Assembly: GCA_947452065.1 (NCBI GenBank)
Contig: CANGBB010000005.1
Span: 76,820-140,819 of the forward strand
Origin: Gammaproteobacteria bacterium
Lineage (GTDB): Bacteria; Pseudomonadota; Gammaproteobacteria; Steroidobacterales; Steroidobacteraceae
Reading direction: 5' to 3'
DNA: 64,000 nucleotides
A model generated the notes under the pieces. The model saw nothing but the letters and a program-made list of their open reading frames with translations, searched no databases and was not told the DNA's origin. This document shows positions 1 to 8,559 of this stretch, piece after piece. Position 1 is the stretch's first letter; each line of letters begins with the position of its first letter. The position numbers and the translations under genes are program-made.

Positions 1-140
1 TGCAGCGGAATATGGATGCTGCCAGGGATGCTCGCCAGAGCCCGTTCCCAGTCTTCGCGTACGTCGAGCACACAGGGCGGCTCTGGTCCGGACATCATCT
101 CGGCCAGTTCGCGGGCGGATACCTGAGTGATCTGCGTCAT
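1..140 (-). CDS. Rhodanese-like domain protein, partial (N-terminus only)
   Basis: This gene is cut by the left window edge and is too short for the ORF track. Reading the minus strand from an ATG gives 46 codons that begin MTQITQVSARELAEMM and continue with LDVREDWE and then IPGSIHIPL. That is the usual N-terminal half of a single rhodanese domain. The catalytic cysteine loop lies outside the window, so sulfurtransferase activity cannot be judged. It follows the PCMT-like gene by 15 bases, with a GAGG ribosome binding site in the gap, so the two are probably co-transcribed. In some gammaproteobacteria a rhodanese gene sits between a PCMT-like gene and tolC; whether tolC follows here cannot be seen. 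Confidence 0.8.
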   Translation of the reverse strand, partial: MTQITQVSARELAEMMSGPEPPCVLDVREDWERALASIPGSIHIPL

Positions 141-155
141 GGTGAGCCTCGGGGA

Positions 156-806
156 TCAGAATCGGAAGGTGGCGGGCACGGCGGTGTGTTCCAGCAGTTC
201 CAGTGAAGTCTGGAACAGGAGCTGTGTGTCGAAACCCGAATCCGTGCGACATATGCGCAATGCGTCCATGGGGGCGCTCGCGCCGGCTGCAGCGTGGATC
301 ACGAACAGACGGCCGCCGCTCTTTAGTGCACGCATATAACGCTGATCGATTGCAGGCACTGCAGCCGTCAGCACCACGCAGTCGTAGCGGTCAGTCTCGT
401 CCAGCCGTGTGCCGTCGGCGGTCTCCACGCTGACTCCATCCACTCCGGCGGCGGCCAGGTTCAGGCGCGCCAGCGCAGCGATATCTTCGTGCAGCTCCAG
501 CGATCTCACGCTGCCCCCCAGACGGGCCAGGCAGGCGGAGACATAGCCGCTGCCGGTGCCGATCTCCAGCACCTGTGCACCTTCCTGCACGGCCACGGCC
601 TGCAGAAGGCGTCCGACCAGCATCGGCGTGAGCATGCGCTTGCCATGGGCCAGAGGTATGGCGAATTCGGCGTGACTGAAGTGCCGCCACGGACCGGGTA
701 CGAAGCGCTCGCGCGGGAGGCTGCGCAGGGTGGCGAGTGTGGCTGGATCCAGCACCTCGCAGGTACGGATCTGCTGGCCGACCATCTGTTCCAAAGCGGA
801 TGACAT
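156..806 (-). CDS. Protein-L-isoaspartate O-methyltransferase family protein (PCMT-like)
   Basis: This is a 216-residue class I SAM-dependent methyltransferase of the PCMT family, close to the usual length of about 208. The SAM-binding motif I VLEIGTGSGY is at residues 79-88, and the N-terminal MVGQQIRT and PRERFVP elements match the family. The family's substrate-side GQTIS segment is replaced by HGKRMLTP at about residues 54-61. I therefore think this is the divergent PCMT-like paralogue rather than the housekeeping repair enzyme. It is probably the first gene of a unit with the downstream rhodanese gene. A TAGGTT hexamer lies 8 bases before the ATG and no clear ribosome binding site is seen, so the transcript may be leaderless. 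Confidence 0.8.
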   Translation of the reverse strand: MSSALEQMVGQQIRTCEVLDPATLATLRSLPRERFVPGPWRHFSHAEFAIPLAHGKRMLTPMLVGRLLQAVAVQEGAQVLEIGTGSGYVSACLARLGGSVRSLELHEDIAALARLNLAAAGVDGVSVETADGTRLDETDRYDCVVLTAAVPAIDQRYMRALKSGGRLFVIHAAAGASAPMDALRICRTDSGFDTQLLFQTSLELLEHTAVPATFRF

Positions 807-959
807 GACGAGTTAACCTAATCCGGGAGACGCGCGGGAGGCGCAAGTTAAGGGTTTTTGCCCGGGCTGCCAAGCGCGAAATTCAACCGAGCGAGTTCAC
901 ATATCCGGAAATTGCCGGCATGGGGGGCTGGAGCGCTGGGCTATTCTCGACCCACTCAG

Positions 960-3332
960 ATGACTGCCGTGGGCCTCCTTTCTCTTTCTCTTGGTCTGGT
1001 CAGTGTCTTGCTGATCGCGGCCCTCTGGCTATTTGGCCGGCAGCGAAGCGTTCTGCGTCAGTTTTCCCAGCAGGTGCAGCGTATTGCCGTCGGCGGCTCA
1101 CTGGTCAGCCGCATCGAGCCGAACGGCGACCATCCGGAGATGGCCGCACTGACCACGGCGGTGAATCACCTGTTGTCGAGAGCCTCGACTGCGATGCCAG
1201 TCGCAACCTCTGCTGCGGGGCTGTCCCGGCCATCGACGGCCGTCTCGCTGGTGGGCTCATTGTCTGACGGCGACAAGTCGACACCCATTGAGATGCTGGC
1301 TGATCGGGTCCATGAGGCTGTCCTGATCCATGGCAGCGACGGCATCCTCTTCGCCAATCGCCAGTTCTGCGCGCTGCTGGGATCATCAGCCGCAGAGCTG
1401 TTCGGCACACCGTTCAGTTCCCTGCTGCCTTCCGAGTACGCCGAGCTGGTTTCAGGGCACATCGGCCGTGCGCTGGCGGGCGAGGCGGGTGCCGATCGCT
1501 ATGAGGTGGATCTGATCGGGCAGCACGGGCAGCCCGCGCGCCTGGAAGTCAGCTCTTGGCGTGTGCAGTTCAACGGACAGGACGCGCTGTTGATGATCGG
1601 TGTGGAAGTGCTGCCGACGCAGAGGGCCGAAGTGCAAGAGGCCACAGAGGGCCGGGTGCGTTCGCGCGCATTGCTGGCGCTGGAATCGCTGGGCGAGGCC
1701 ATCGTCACCACGGACGCTCGCGGCCGAATTGACTACCTGAACCCTGCAGCCAGCGATTTATTCGGCGTCAGCAGTACCGCCGCGCGTGGCATGGAGATTG
1801 AGGCGCTGGCACGGCTGGTCGATGAATCTGACCGCAAGGTGTTGGTCGATCCGATACGGCAGGCGCTGGAGAGCGGTGCCCCGATCAATCTCGGCCGGCG
1901 CGCTATGGTCTTCGCGCGCCACGGTGCCGGCGGCGATCGCGCTGTCGAGCTGCTGGCTGCGCCTATGCGCGCTGAAACCGGCGATACGGTTGGCGCAGTG
2001 TTGCTCCTTCATGATGTCACCGAGGTGCATGGCATCGCCCGGCAGATGTCCTACCAGGCTACCCATGACGCACTCACGGGGCTGGTGAACCGCAGCGAAT
2101 TCGAGCGCCGTGTGCAGCAGAGCATCGAATATGCCAGCCGCGCCGAGAGTACGTCAGTGTTGTGCTATCTCGATCTCGACCGATTCAAGGTCGTCAACGA
2201 TACGGTCGGTCATCTGGCCGGCGATGGCCTGTTACGCGAAGTCGCCAAGCTGCTGCGCGGGTCCGTGCGCGATTCCGACACCGTGGCACGCTTGGGCGGC
2301 GATGAGTTCGGACTGCTGCTGCCGCTGTGCCCGCTGGACAAGGCTCGCCAGATTGCCGATGCCGTGTGCCGCAAGGTTCAGGACTATCGCTATTCTTCGA
2401 AGGGGCAGGTTTTCGAGCTGGGTGTCAGCATCGGTCTGGTCGAGATCGCTGGCAGCTCAGCCAGCGTCGAACAGTTGATGGCCTCGGCCGACTCCGCCTG
2501 CTATGTCGCCAAGCGCCAGGGCGGGCATGTGGCGGTGTATTCCGCCGAGGATGAGACGGCGGCGCGCGAGAGTGGTGAAATCCACTGGCTGAAAACGCTG
2601 CAGACGGCGCTGAAAGAACGACGCCTTGAGCTCTACAGCCAGCCGATTACTGCTGCCTTCAGTGGCGGCGAAGATCATGGCCCGGCCATGGAAGTGCTGG
2701 TCAGACTCAAGGGCGAGGATGGTGTTTCGATCGCGCCCCGCGACTTCATGAGCGCCGCCGAGCAATACCGGATGATGTCGTTGATCGATCGACGCGTGAT
2801 CCAGATGACGCTGACGGCGCTCGGCAATGGCAGCCTTGTGCTGCCCGCCAAGCGTAGTGTCGCCATCAATCTATCGGGCCAGACGCTCTCGGATCCCCAG
2901 TTCCTTGAATTCGTGGTCGAGTGCTTCGACTCCACCGGCGCCAATCCCGCGCAGGTCTGCTTCGAGATCTCTGAAAGTGCCGTGATGGCCCATCTGGATT
3001 TCACGCGCCGCTTCATTGGTGTGCTTCATGGGATGGGCTGCCGATTCGCGATGGACGACTTCGGCAGTGGTCTGGGTTCGCTGGCTAATCTCAAGAGCTT
3101 GGCCATCGACTTCCTCAAGCTCGACGGCGCCTTCATGCGCAACCTCGGGCGCGACACCGTGAATCAGGAGATGGTCACGGCGATGATGCGCATGGCGCGC
3201 GCTCTGAACATCCGGGTCATCGCCGAGCAGCTGGAAGACAATGCTGCGGTCGATGCGGCGCGGCGCATCGGCGTTGACTATCTGCAGGGCTTTGCGGTCG
3301 CGCGACCAGCGCCGCTGGCCATCGCCGCATAA
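960..3332 (+). CDS. PAS-PAS-GGDEF-EAL cyclic-di-GMP signalling protein
   Basis: This is a 790-residue membrane-anchored protein with both cyclic-di-GMP synthesis and breakdown domains. I start it at the ATG directly before a hydrophobic N-terminal helix (residues about 3-26); the track starts 34 codons earlier at a TTG. Two PAS-like segments follow, at about 105-220 and 240-355. The GGDEF domain has an intact GGDEF signature near residue 446, and an RDSD inhibitory I-site five residues upstream of it. The EAL domain has EVLVR near residue 578, which fits the ExLxR form of the motif, and DDFGSG near residue 699. Both activities look possible, and which one dominates cannot be told from sequence. 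It is monocistronic and divergent from the PCMT-like gene. Confidence 0.88.
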   Translation: MTAVGLLSLSLGLVSVLLIAALWLFGRQRSVLRQFSQQVQRIAVGGSLVSRIEPNGDHPEMAALTTAVNHLLSRASTAMPVATSAAGLSRPSTAVSLVGSLSDGDKSTPIEMLADRVHEAVLIHGSDGILFANRQFCALLGSSAAELFGTPFSSLLPSEYAELVSGHIGRALAGEAGADRYEVDLIGQHGQPARLEVSSWRVQFNGQDALLMIGVEVLPTQRAEVQEATEGRVRSRALLALESLGEAIVTTDARGRIDYLNPAASDLFGVSSTAARGMEIEALARLVDESDRKVLVDPIRQALESGAPINLGRRAMVFARHGAGGDRAVELLAAPMRAETGDTVGAVLLLHDVTEVHGIARQMSYQATHDALTGLVNRSEFERRVQQSIEYASRAESTSVLCYLDLDRFKVVNDTVGHLAGDGLLREVAKLLRGSVRDSDTVARLGGDEFGLLLPLCPLDKARQIADAVCRKVQDYRYSSKGQVFELGVSIGLVEIAGSSASVEQLMASADSACYVAKRQGGHVAVYSAEDETAARESGEIHWLKTLQTALKERRLELYSQPITAAFSGGEDHGPAMEVLVRLKGEDGVSIAPRDFMSAAEQYRMMSLIDRRVIQMTLTALGNGSLVLPAKRSVAINLSGQTLSDPQFLEFVVECFDSTGANPAQVCFEISESAVMAHLDFTRRFIGVLHGMGCRFAMDDFGSGLGSLANLKSLAIDFLKLDGAFMRNLGRDTVNQEMVTAMMRMARALNIRVIAEQLEDNAAVDAARRIGVDYLQGFAVARPAPLAIAA

Positions 3333-3466
3333 GCGGAACAAAACCGCTCCATCAATCAGAACGAACGTACCCGCGGCGAGGCGGGTTGACACTTCTTGTG
3401 GCGCGGCCTCCGGCTACGGACAACTACGGGCCGACGAGCGGCTCTGTATTCGGTTAACGTGCGCGC

Positions 3467-4732
3467 ATGTTCAATGATGCCCCTCCATCCGATCGGCCCC
3501 GCATGCGCCGCGAGCGCACCGCGGCGATGCCGTTCATCATGCTGACCGCACTGATCGACATGATTGCCATCGGGCTGATCATTCCGGTGTTGCCTGGGTT
3601 GGTCGGCGAACTGACCCATTCGAAGACCGATCAGGCGTTCTGGTTCGGCGTCACCACGTTTGCATTTAGCATCGCGAATTTCGTCAGCGCGCCCATGCTC
3701 GGTGCGCTCTCTGATGCGTATGGGCGCCGCCCGGTGCTGCTGATCGGTTTTTCCGGGCTGGCGATTTCCTTTCTGAGTACCGCCTTAGTCACCTCAATGC
3801 CCGTGCTCATTGTCATTCGCCTCATCGGCGGTGCGATGCAGGCCAATCTGACAGTGGCCAATGCCTATGTGGCCGACATCACGCCACCGGAGCAGCGAGC
3901 ACGACGTTTCGGCGCGTTGGGCGCGATGTTTGGAATCGGCTTCATCCTCGGACCCGTTGTGGGCGGATTGCTCGGTGCCATCAATCTGCGCCTGCCATTC
4001 CTGGTCGCCGGCAGTTTGGCCCTGCTGAATCTTGCTTACGGCTTCTTCGTTCTGCCCGAGTCATTGCCGGTGGAACGTCGTCATGCCTTCAGTTGGCGCT
4101 CGGCCAACACGTTCAGCGCGCTGCGGCGACTGTCAGAGCTCAAGGGTGTTGGGCGGTTGGCAACCGTGCTGGCATTGTGCGCTCTGGCGCAGTTCGTGAT
4201 GTACACCTCCTGGGTGCTCTACACCACCTTCAAGTTCGGCTGGGGACCGCTGCAAAACGGTTACTCGATGGCGGCAGTGGGCGTGACCAGTGCGCTGGTG
4301 CAGGGTGTGCTGCTCAGCCGGCTGCTGGCGCGATTTAGCGCGTGGCGGCTTGCAGTGATCGGCCTGGCTTCCTCGACGTTGGCCTACACCCTGTTCGGTC
4401 TGGCCACCCAAGGCTGGATGATGTTCGCGGTGATCCTCGCGAATATGCTGGGCTCCACGGTTGCCCCGGTCTTTCAGAGCATCATCTCTCGCTCCGCAGA
4501 CGAGAAGAGCCAGGGCAAGACCATGGGAGCGGTCAGTGGTATCAACAGCCTCATGGCTGTCGTCGCACCGCTGTTCGGTGCACCGCTGATGACGGCGGTG
4601 TCGCATCTGCCGCGGGGTGATTGGCGCATCGGGGCGGCGTTTTACTTTTGCGCGCTGCTGCAGGCCTGCGGTCTGCTACTGACTTTCATGCACGCCCGCG
4701 CCGCACGGCGTAAGTCATCGGCTCATGCCTGA
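3467..4732 (+). CDS. MFS transporter, TCR/Tet-like exporter family
   Basis: This is a 421-residue polytopic protein of the major facilitator superfamily, the usual length for a 12-helix drug/H+ antiporter. The cytoplasmic loop motif A appears as ALSDAYGRRPVLL after the second helix, and the motif C-like stretch GFILGPVVGGLLGA is in the region of helix 5. The N-terminal 20 residues are charged (RPRMRRERT) and cytoplasmic. The substrate is unknown: the family includes tetracycline and multidrug exporters, but nothing here shows which. A TAACGT hexamer lies 6 bases before the ATG without a ribosome binding site. It converges on hppA, with a shared hairpin terminator between them. Confidence 0.82.
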   Translation: MFNDAPPSDRPRMRRERTAAMPFIMLTALIDMIAIGLIIPVLPGLVGELTHSKTDQAFWFGVTTFAFSIANFVSAPMLGALSDAYGRRPVLLIGFSGLAISFLSTALVTSMPVLIVIRLIGGAMQANLTVANAYVADITPPEQRARRFGALGAMFGIGFILGPVVGGLLGAINLRLPFLVAGSLALLNLAYGFFVLPESLPVERRHAFSWRSANTFSALRRLSELKGVGRLATVLALCALAQFVMYTSWVLYTTFKFGWGPLQNGYSMAAVGVTSALVQGVLLSRLLARFSAWRLAVIGLASSTLAYTLFGLATQGWMMFAVILANMLGSTVAPVFQSIISRSADEKSQGKTMGAVSGINSLMAVVAPLFGAPLMTAVSHLPRGDWRIGAAFYFCALLQACGLLLTFMHARAARRKSSAHA

Positions 4733-4763
4733 AAAAGAAAGCCTGGCACTGGGCCGGGCTTTC
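4733..4763 (-). terminator. Intrinsic terminator of hppA, possibly bidirectional
   Basis: Read on the minus strand, AAAGCCCGGC and GCCAGGCTTT form a near-perfect hairpin with a five-base loop, followed by CTTTTTC. This is a good rho-independent terminator for hppA. On the plus strand the same hairpin starts just after the MFS stop codon but lacks a T-run, so it would be weaker there. Confidence 0.7.
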
Positions 4764-4793
4764 GTGTGGACTGCTGTCCAGGATGCCATTGCC

Positions 4794-6827
4794 TCAGAGC
4801 AGAGGCACCAGCAACAGGGCCACGATGTTGATGATCTTGATCAGCGGATTGATCGCCGGTCCCGCAGTGTCCTTGTAAGGATCGCCAACGGTGTCGCCGG
4901 TGACCGAGGCCTTGTGCGTGTCCGAGCCCTTGCCGCCGAAGTGACCTTCTTCGATGTACTTCTTGGCGTTGTCCCAGGCACCGCCACCGGTGCACATGGA
5001 GATGGCAACGAACAGGCCGGTGACGATGGTGCCGATCAGCAGTCCGCCGAGTGCACGGATGCCGGCGCCCGGGCCCATCAGCGCATTCATGCCGAAGGCG
5101 ATCACCACTGGCACTAGGATGGGCAGGAGCGAGGGCACAACCATTTCCTTGATGGCGGCCTTGGTCAGCAGGTCCACGGCCTTGGAGTAATCCGGCTTCG
5201 CAGTGCCTTCCATGATGCCGGCGATCTCGCGGAACTGGCGACGTACTTCGGTGACCACTGAGCCGGCGGCGCGACCCACGGCCTCCATCGCCATTGCACC
5301 GAACAGATACGGCACCAGGCCGCCGATGAACAGACCGATGATGACGGCCGGATCGGACAGCGAGAAGTCCACGGCCTTGCCGGCCGCTTCGAGGTTGTGC
5401 GTGTAGTCAGCGAACAGCACCAGCGCCGCCAGACCGGCTGAACCGATGGCATAGCCCTTGGTGACGGCCTTGGTGGTGTTGCCCACCGCATCCAGCGGAT
5501 CGGTGATGTCGCGCACCTTCTTGTCGAGGCCGGCCATCTCGGCGATGCCGCCGGCGTTGTCGGTGATCGGGCCGTAGGCATCGAGTGCCACGATCATGCC
5601 GGTCAGCGACAGCATGGCGGTCGCGGCAATCGCGATGCCGTAAAGACCGCCGAGCTGGAACGCGCCGAAGATCGCGAAGCAGACGGCGATCACTGGCAGT
5701 GCGGTGGACTTCATCGACACACCGAGGCCGGCGATGATGTTGGTCGCATGACCTGTCTGGGACGCTGCGGCCACGCCGCGCACCGGAGCGTATTCCGTTG
5801 CGGTGTAGTACTCGGTGATGACGATCAGCGCAGCTGTCAGCGCCAAGCCGATCAGGGTGCAGCCGAACATCGCCGAGAAGTTGCCCGGCATCATCGCCTG
5901 AGTGATGAACCAGAAGCCGATCGCCGAGATCACGCCCGAGACGATCACGCCCTTGTACAGCGCGTTCATGATCTTGCCGCCATCAGCGGCCTTGACGAAG
6001 AACGTGCCGACGATTGAGGCGACGATCGACACGGCGCCAATGATCAGCGGGTAGAGGATGGCGTTGGCACCAGCACCCTTCATCATCAGACCGCCGAGCA
6101 GCATGGTGGCAACCAGCGTTACGGCATAAGTCTCGAACAGGTCGGCAGCCATGCCCGCGCAGTCACCCACATTGTCACCGACGTTGTCGGCGATCACTGC
6201 CGGGTTGCGCGGATCATCTTCCGGAATACCGGCTTCGACCTTGCCCACCAGGTCAGCGCCGACGTCGGCGCCCTTGGTAAAGATGCCGCCGCCGAGACGC
6301 GCGAAGATCGAGATCAGGGAGCCGCCGAAGGCCAGACCCACCAGCGCGTGCAGCGCGCTGTCACCGGCGGCCGTGCCACCCAGTGCCGTGTAGTAGCCGG
6401 CCACGCCCAGCAGGCCGAGTCCCACCACCAGCATGCCGGTGATGGCACCACCCTGAAAGGCTACCTGCAGCGCCGCGTTCAAGCCCTGATTGGCCGCCTG
6501 CGCCGTGCGCACATTGGCGCGCACGGAGATGTTCATGCCGATGAAACCGGTCAGGCCCGAGAGGATCGCGCCGACGGCGAAGCCACCTGCGGTCTGCCAG
6601 CCCAGCGCCACCCACAGCAGCACGAACAGGATCGCGCCCACGATGGCGATGGTGGTGTACTGACGATTCAGGTAGGCCTTGGCACCGGCCTGAATCGCCG
6701 CGGCGATTTCCTGCATTCGCTCATTGCCCGCTGGCAGCCCAAGAATCCGGGCGCGTGCGACCACGCCGTAGAGAACCGCCAACACGCCGGCGCCAATCGC
6801 CAGCCACAGCCAATTCGTGGCATCCAT
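4794..6827 (-). CDS. hppA: Proton-translocating membrane pyrophosphatase, K+-independent type
   Basis: This is a 677-residue integral membrane pyrophosphatase that couples PPi hydrolysis to proton export. It has the signature [18 protein letters not shown], then [21 protein letters not shown], and the C-terminal acidic [10 protein letters not shown] element. Position 453 in [10 protein letters not shown] is lysine. In this family alanine there marks K+-stimulated enzymes and lysine marks K+-independent ones, so this one should not need potassium. It lies downstream of pfp and slyX on the same strand, and the gap before it has its own extended -10 element and a 5'-UTR hairpin. The pairing with a PPi-dependent phosphofructokinase suggests that PPi is an energy currency here. 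Confidence 0.96.
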   Translation of the reverse strand: MDATNWLWLAIGAGVLAVLYGVVARARILGLPAGNERMQEIAAAIQAGAKAYLNRQYTTIAIVGAILFVLLWVALGWQTAGGFAVGAILSGLTGFIGMNISVRANVRTAQAANQGLNAALQVAFQGGAITGMLVVGLGLLGVAGYYTALGGTAAGDSALHALVGLAFGGSLISIFARLGGGIFTKGADVGADLVGKVEAGIPEDDPRNPAVIADNVGDNVGDCAGMAADLFETYAVTLVATMLLGGLMMKGAGANAILYPLIIGAVSIVASIVGTFFVKAADGGKIMNALYKGVIVSGVISAIGFWFITQAMMPGNFSAMFGCTLIGLALTAALIVITEYYTATEYAPVRGVAAASQTGHATNIIAGLGVSMKSTALPVIAVCFAIFGAFQLGGLYGIAIAATAMLSLTGMIVALDAYGPITDNAGGIAEMAGLDKKVRDITDPLDAVGNTTKAVTKGYAIGSAGLAALVLFADYTHNLEAAGKAVDFSLSDPAVIIGLFIGGLVPYLFGAMAMEAVGRAAGSVVTEVRRQFREIAGIMEGTAKPDYSKAVDLLTKAAIKEMVVPSLLPILVPVVIAFGMNALMGPGAGIRALGGLLIGTIVTGLFVAISMCTGGGAWDNAKKYIEEGHFGGKGSDTHKASVTGDTVGDPYKDTAGPAINPLIKIINIVALLLVPLL

Positions 6828-6871
6828 GAACGAACCCCCTGTCTGAATGTTTTATTCGGTTAAACGGACTC

Positions 6872-6896
6872 TCTGGCGCATCGGAGACGCACCAGA
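6872..6896 (-). other. 5'-UTR hairpin upstream of hppA
   Basis: On the minus strand TCTGGTGC and GCGCCAGA pair over a nine-base loop, about 45 bases before the hppA start codon. No T-run follows, so it is not a terminator. It may stabilise the leader or bind a regulator; the function is unknown. Confidence 0.35.
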
Positions 6897-6905
6897 AACC
6901 GCCCG

Positions 6906-6914
6906 AATATAGCA
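6906..6914 (-). promoter_or_regulatory. Extended -10 promoter candidate for hppA
   Basis: The minus strand reads TGCTATATT, a TGn-extended -10 with five of six consensus bases. I find no convincing -35, which is tolerated for extended -10 promoters. The predicted start leaves a leader of about 70 bases containing the hairpin described separately. It would allow hppA to be expressed apart from pfp-slyX. Confidence 0.45.
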
Positions 6915-6942
6915 CAGCCGGCGCAGGTGGCCGGGCAGGGGG

Positions 6943-7149
6943 TCAGTAGTGAGGGGGCTTCTCGTAGCCGCCCGCTGCGGCGCCGCCGGCTTCGAGTTCT
7001 TCTATGCGGCTACTCAGCCGCTGAGCGCGCGCCAGTGTCTGATCGAGCAGCTTCTGCTGTCGCGCCACTTCGTCGCTGATCTGCTGCACGGCCTGCTCGA
7101 GATGGGCCAGCTTGGTTTCGATGTGTTCCATTCGCTCGTCGCCGGCCAT
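6943..7149 (-). CDS. slyX: SlyX family protein
   Basis: This is a 68-residue, almost wholly helical protein with heptad-like spacing (HIETKLAHLEQAVQQI), predicted to form a coiled coil. It ends with KPPHY, the C-terminal signature of the SlyX family. The biochemical role of SlyX is not known; the name comes from its position beside slyD in E. coli. The start used has a GGAG ribosome binding site seven bases upstream, while an internal ATG at codon 7 is a possible alternative. It sits between pfp and hppA with short gaps, so it is probably carried in the same transcript. Confidence 0.85.
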   Translation of the reverse strand: MAGDERMEHIETKLAHLEQAVQQISDEVARQQKLLDQTLARAQRLSSRIEELEAGGAAAGGYEKPPHY

Positions 7150-7187
7150 TGCAGTTCTCCATGCCGGCTGAGGCAGCCGGCCCGCAC

Positions 7188-8456
7188 TCAGATCTTGAAT
7201 TCGGTCTTCAGTTTCTTGCGCACCGTCTTGCCACGGATGCGCACGTATTTCGGAATGCCTTTCTCATACGGCGGGTAGTCCTCACCCGCGATCAGCGGTT
7301 CGAGGTAACGCCGACAGGCTGCAGTGATGCCAAAGCCGTCAGCGGTGATGAAATTGCGCGGCACCTTCTTTTCCACATTGGCGACTTCGGCCAAAGGCAC
7401 GGGCACGATCTTCCAGCGATACGGACTGCTCGAGGTGCGACGGATCGCCGGCATGACCGCATGCATGCCGCGCACGGCAAATTCCACTGCGGCTTTGCCC
7501 ACCGCATAAGCCTGTTCGACATCGGTCTTCGAGGCGATATGGCGTGCGGCGCGCTGCAGATAATCGGCCACGGCCCAGTGATATTTGTAGCCCAGACCCT
7601 CGCGCACCATGTTCGCAACCACCGGCCCGACACCGCCTAACTGCGCATGTCCGAACGCATCGAGTGTGCCCGCTTCGGCCAGGAATTTGCCGTCCGGATA
7701 CTTGGCACCTTCCGACACCACGATGACGCAGTAGCCATAGCTTTTGACGCATTCCTGAACGCGGGCGAGGAAACGCGCTTTGTCGAAGGCGATCTCGGGG
7801 AACAGAATGATGTGCGGCGGCTCACCGGCTTTACGGCCCGCGAGGCCACCCGCAGCCGCAATCCAACCCGCATGTCGGCCCATGACTTCAAGTACGAACA
7901 CCTTGGTTGAGGTGCGCGCCATCGATGCCACGTCCATCGCGCCTTCCAGCGTGGAGATGGCGATGTATTTGGCCACCGAGCCAAAGCCCGGGCAGCAATC
8001 GGTGAGCGGCAGATCGTTGTCCACGGTTTTCGGCACGCCGATACAAGTGATCGGATAGCCGAGCTGTTCACCGAGCTGCGAGACCTTCAGTGCGGTGTCC
8101 ATCGAGTCGTTGCCACCGTTGTAGAAAAAGTAGCCGATGTCGTGGGCGCGAAACACTTCGATCAGGCGCTCATATTCGGCGCGGTTCTTGTCCAGGCCTT
8201 TCAGCTTGAAGCGCGCGGAGCCGAAGGCGCCTGCCGGCGTGTGCCGCAGTGCTCGGATGGTGGCCGGGCTCTCGGCGCTGATGTCGATCAGATCCTCGGT
8301 CAGCGCACCGACGATGCCGTCGCGTCCGGCATAGATGTGGCCGATGTGCCGGCGTGCCTTGCGGGCCGCCTCGATCACGCCGCAGGCGGAGGCATTGATC
8401 ACGGCGGTGACGCCGCCGGACTGGGCATAGAAAGCGTTGCGCGGAGCGGTTTTCAT
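7188..8456 (-). CDS. pfp: Pyrophosphate--fructose-6-phosphate 1-phosphotransferase (PPi-dependent PFK)
   Basis: This is a 422-residue phosphofructokinase that should use PPi instead of ATP to convert fructose 6-phosphate reversibly to fructose 1,6-bisphosphate. The donor site has GGNDS (D117) and PKTVDND (K143, D146, D148). Aspartate and lysine at these two places mark PPi enzymes, whereas ATP-PFKs have glycines. MGRHAGWIA is also present. I start at MKTAPRN, which has an AAGGA ribosome binding site; the track extends 47 codons upstream into the adk promoter. slyX and hppA follow on the same strand. Because the reaction is reversible, the enzyme can serve glycolysis or gluconeogenesis. Confidence 0.93.
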   Translation of the reverse strand: MKTAPRNAFYAQSGGVTAVINASACGVIEAARKARRHIGHIYAGRDGIVGALTEDLIDISAESPATIRALRHTPAGAFGSARFKLKGLDKNRAEYERLIEVFRAHDIGYFFYNGGNDSMDTALKVSQLGEQLGYPITCIGVPKTVDNDLPLTDCCPGFGSVAKYIAISTLEGAMDVASMARTSTKVFVLEVMGRHAGWIAAAGGLAGRKAGEPPHIILFPEIAFDKARFLARVQECVKSYGYCVIVVSEGAKYPDGKFLAEAGTLDAFGHAQLGGVGPVVANMVREGLGYKYHWAVADYLQRAARHIASKTDVEQAYAVGKAAVEFAVRGMHAVMPAIRRTSSSPYRWKIVPVPLAEVANVEKKVPRNFITADGFGITAACRRYLEPLIAGEDYPPYEKGIPKYVRIRGKTVRKKLKTEFKI

Positions 8457-8524
8457 GGGCGTCAATCCTTGCTGCAGGCGGGCTTGGAAACATGAAAATG
8501 ATAGCCGAATGGGCGTGTTTGCGT

Positions 8525-8553
8525 TTGACCCGGGCGATGCAGGCCGGTACCTT
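8525..8553 (+). promoter_or_regulatory. Promoter candidate for adk
   Basis: TTGACC and TACCTT are separated by 17 bases, and TACCTT ends 6 bases before the adk ATG. No ribosome binding site is visible, so the transcript would start at or next to the start codon. The -10 matches only three consensus bases, which keeps confidence low. Confidence 0.35.
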
Positions 8554-8559
8554 TCCGCC

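Noticed and set aside
3386-3391. Perfect TTGACA upstream of the MFS gene
   Set aside because: No -10-like hexamer occurs at 15-19 bases, so it is probably chance.
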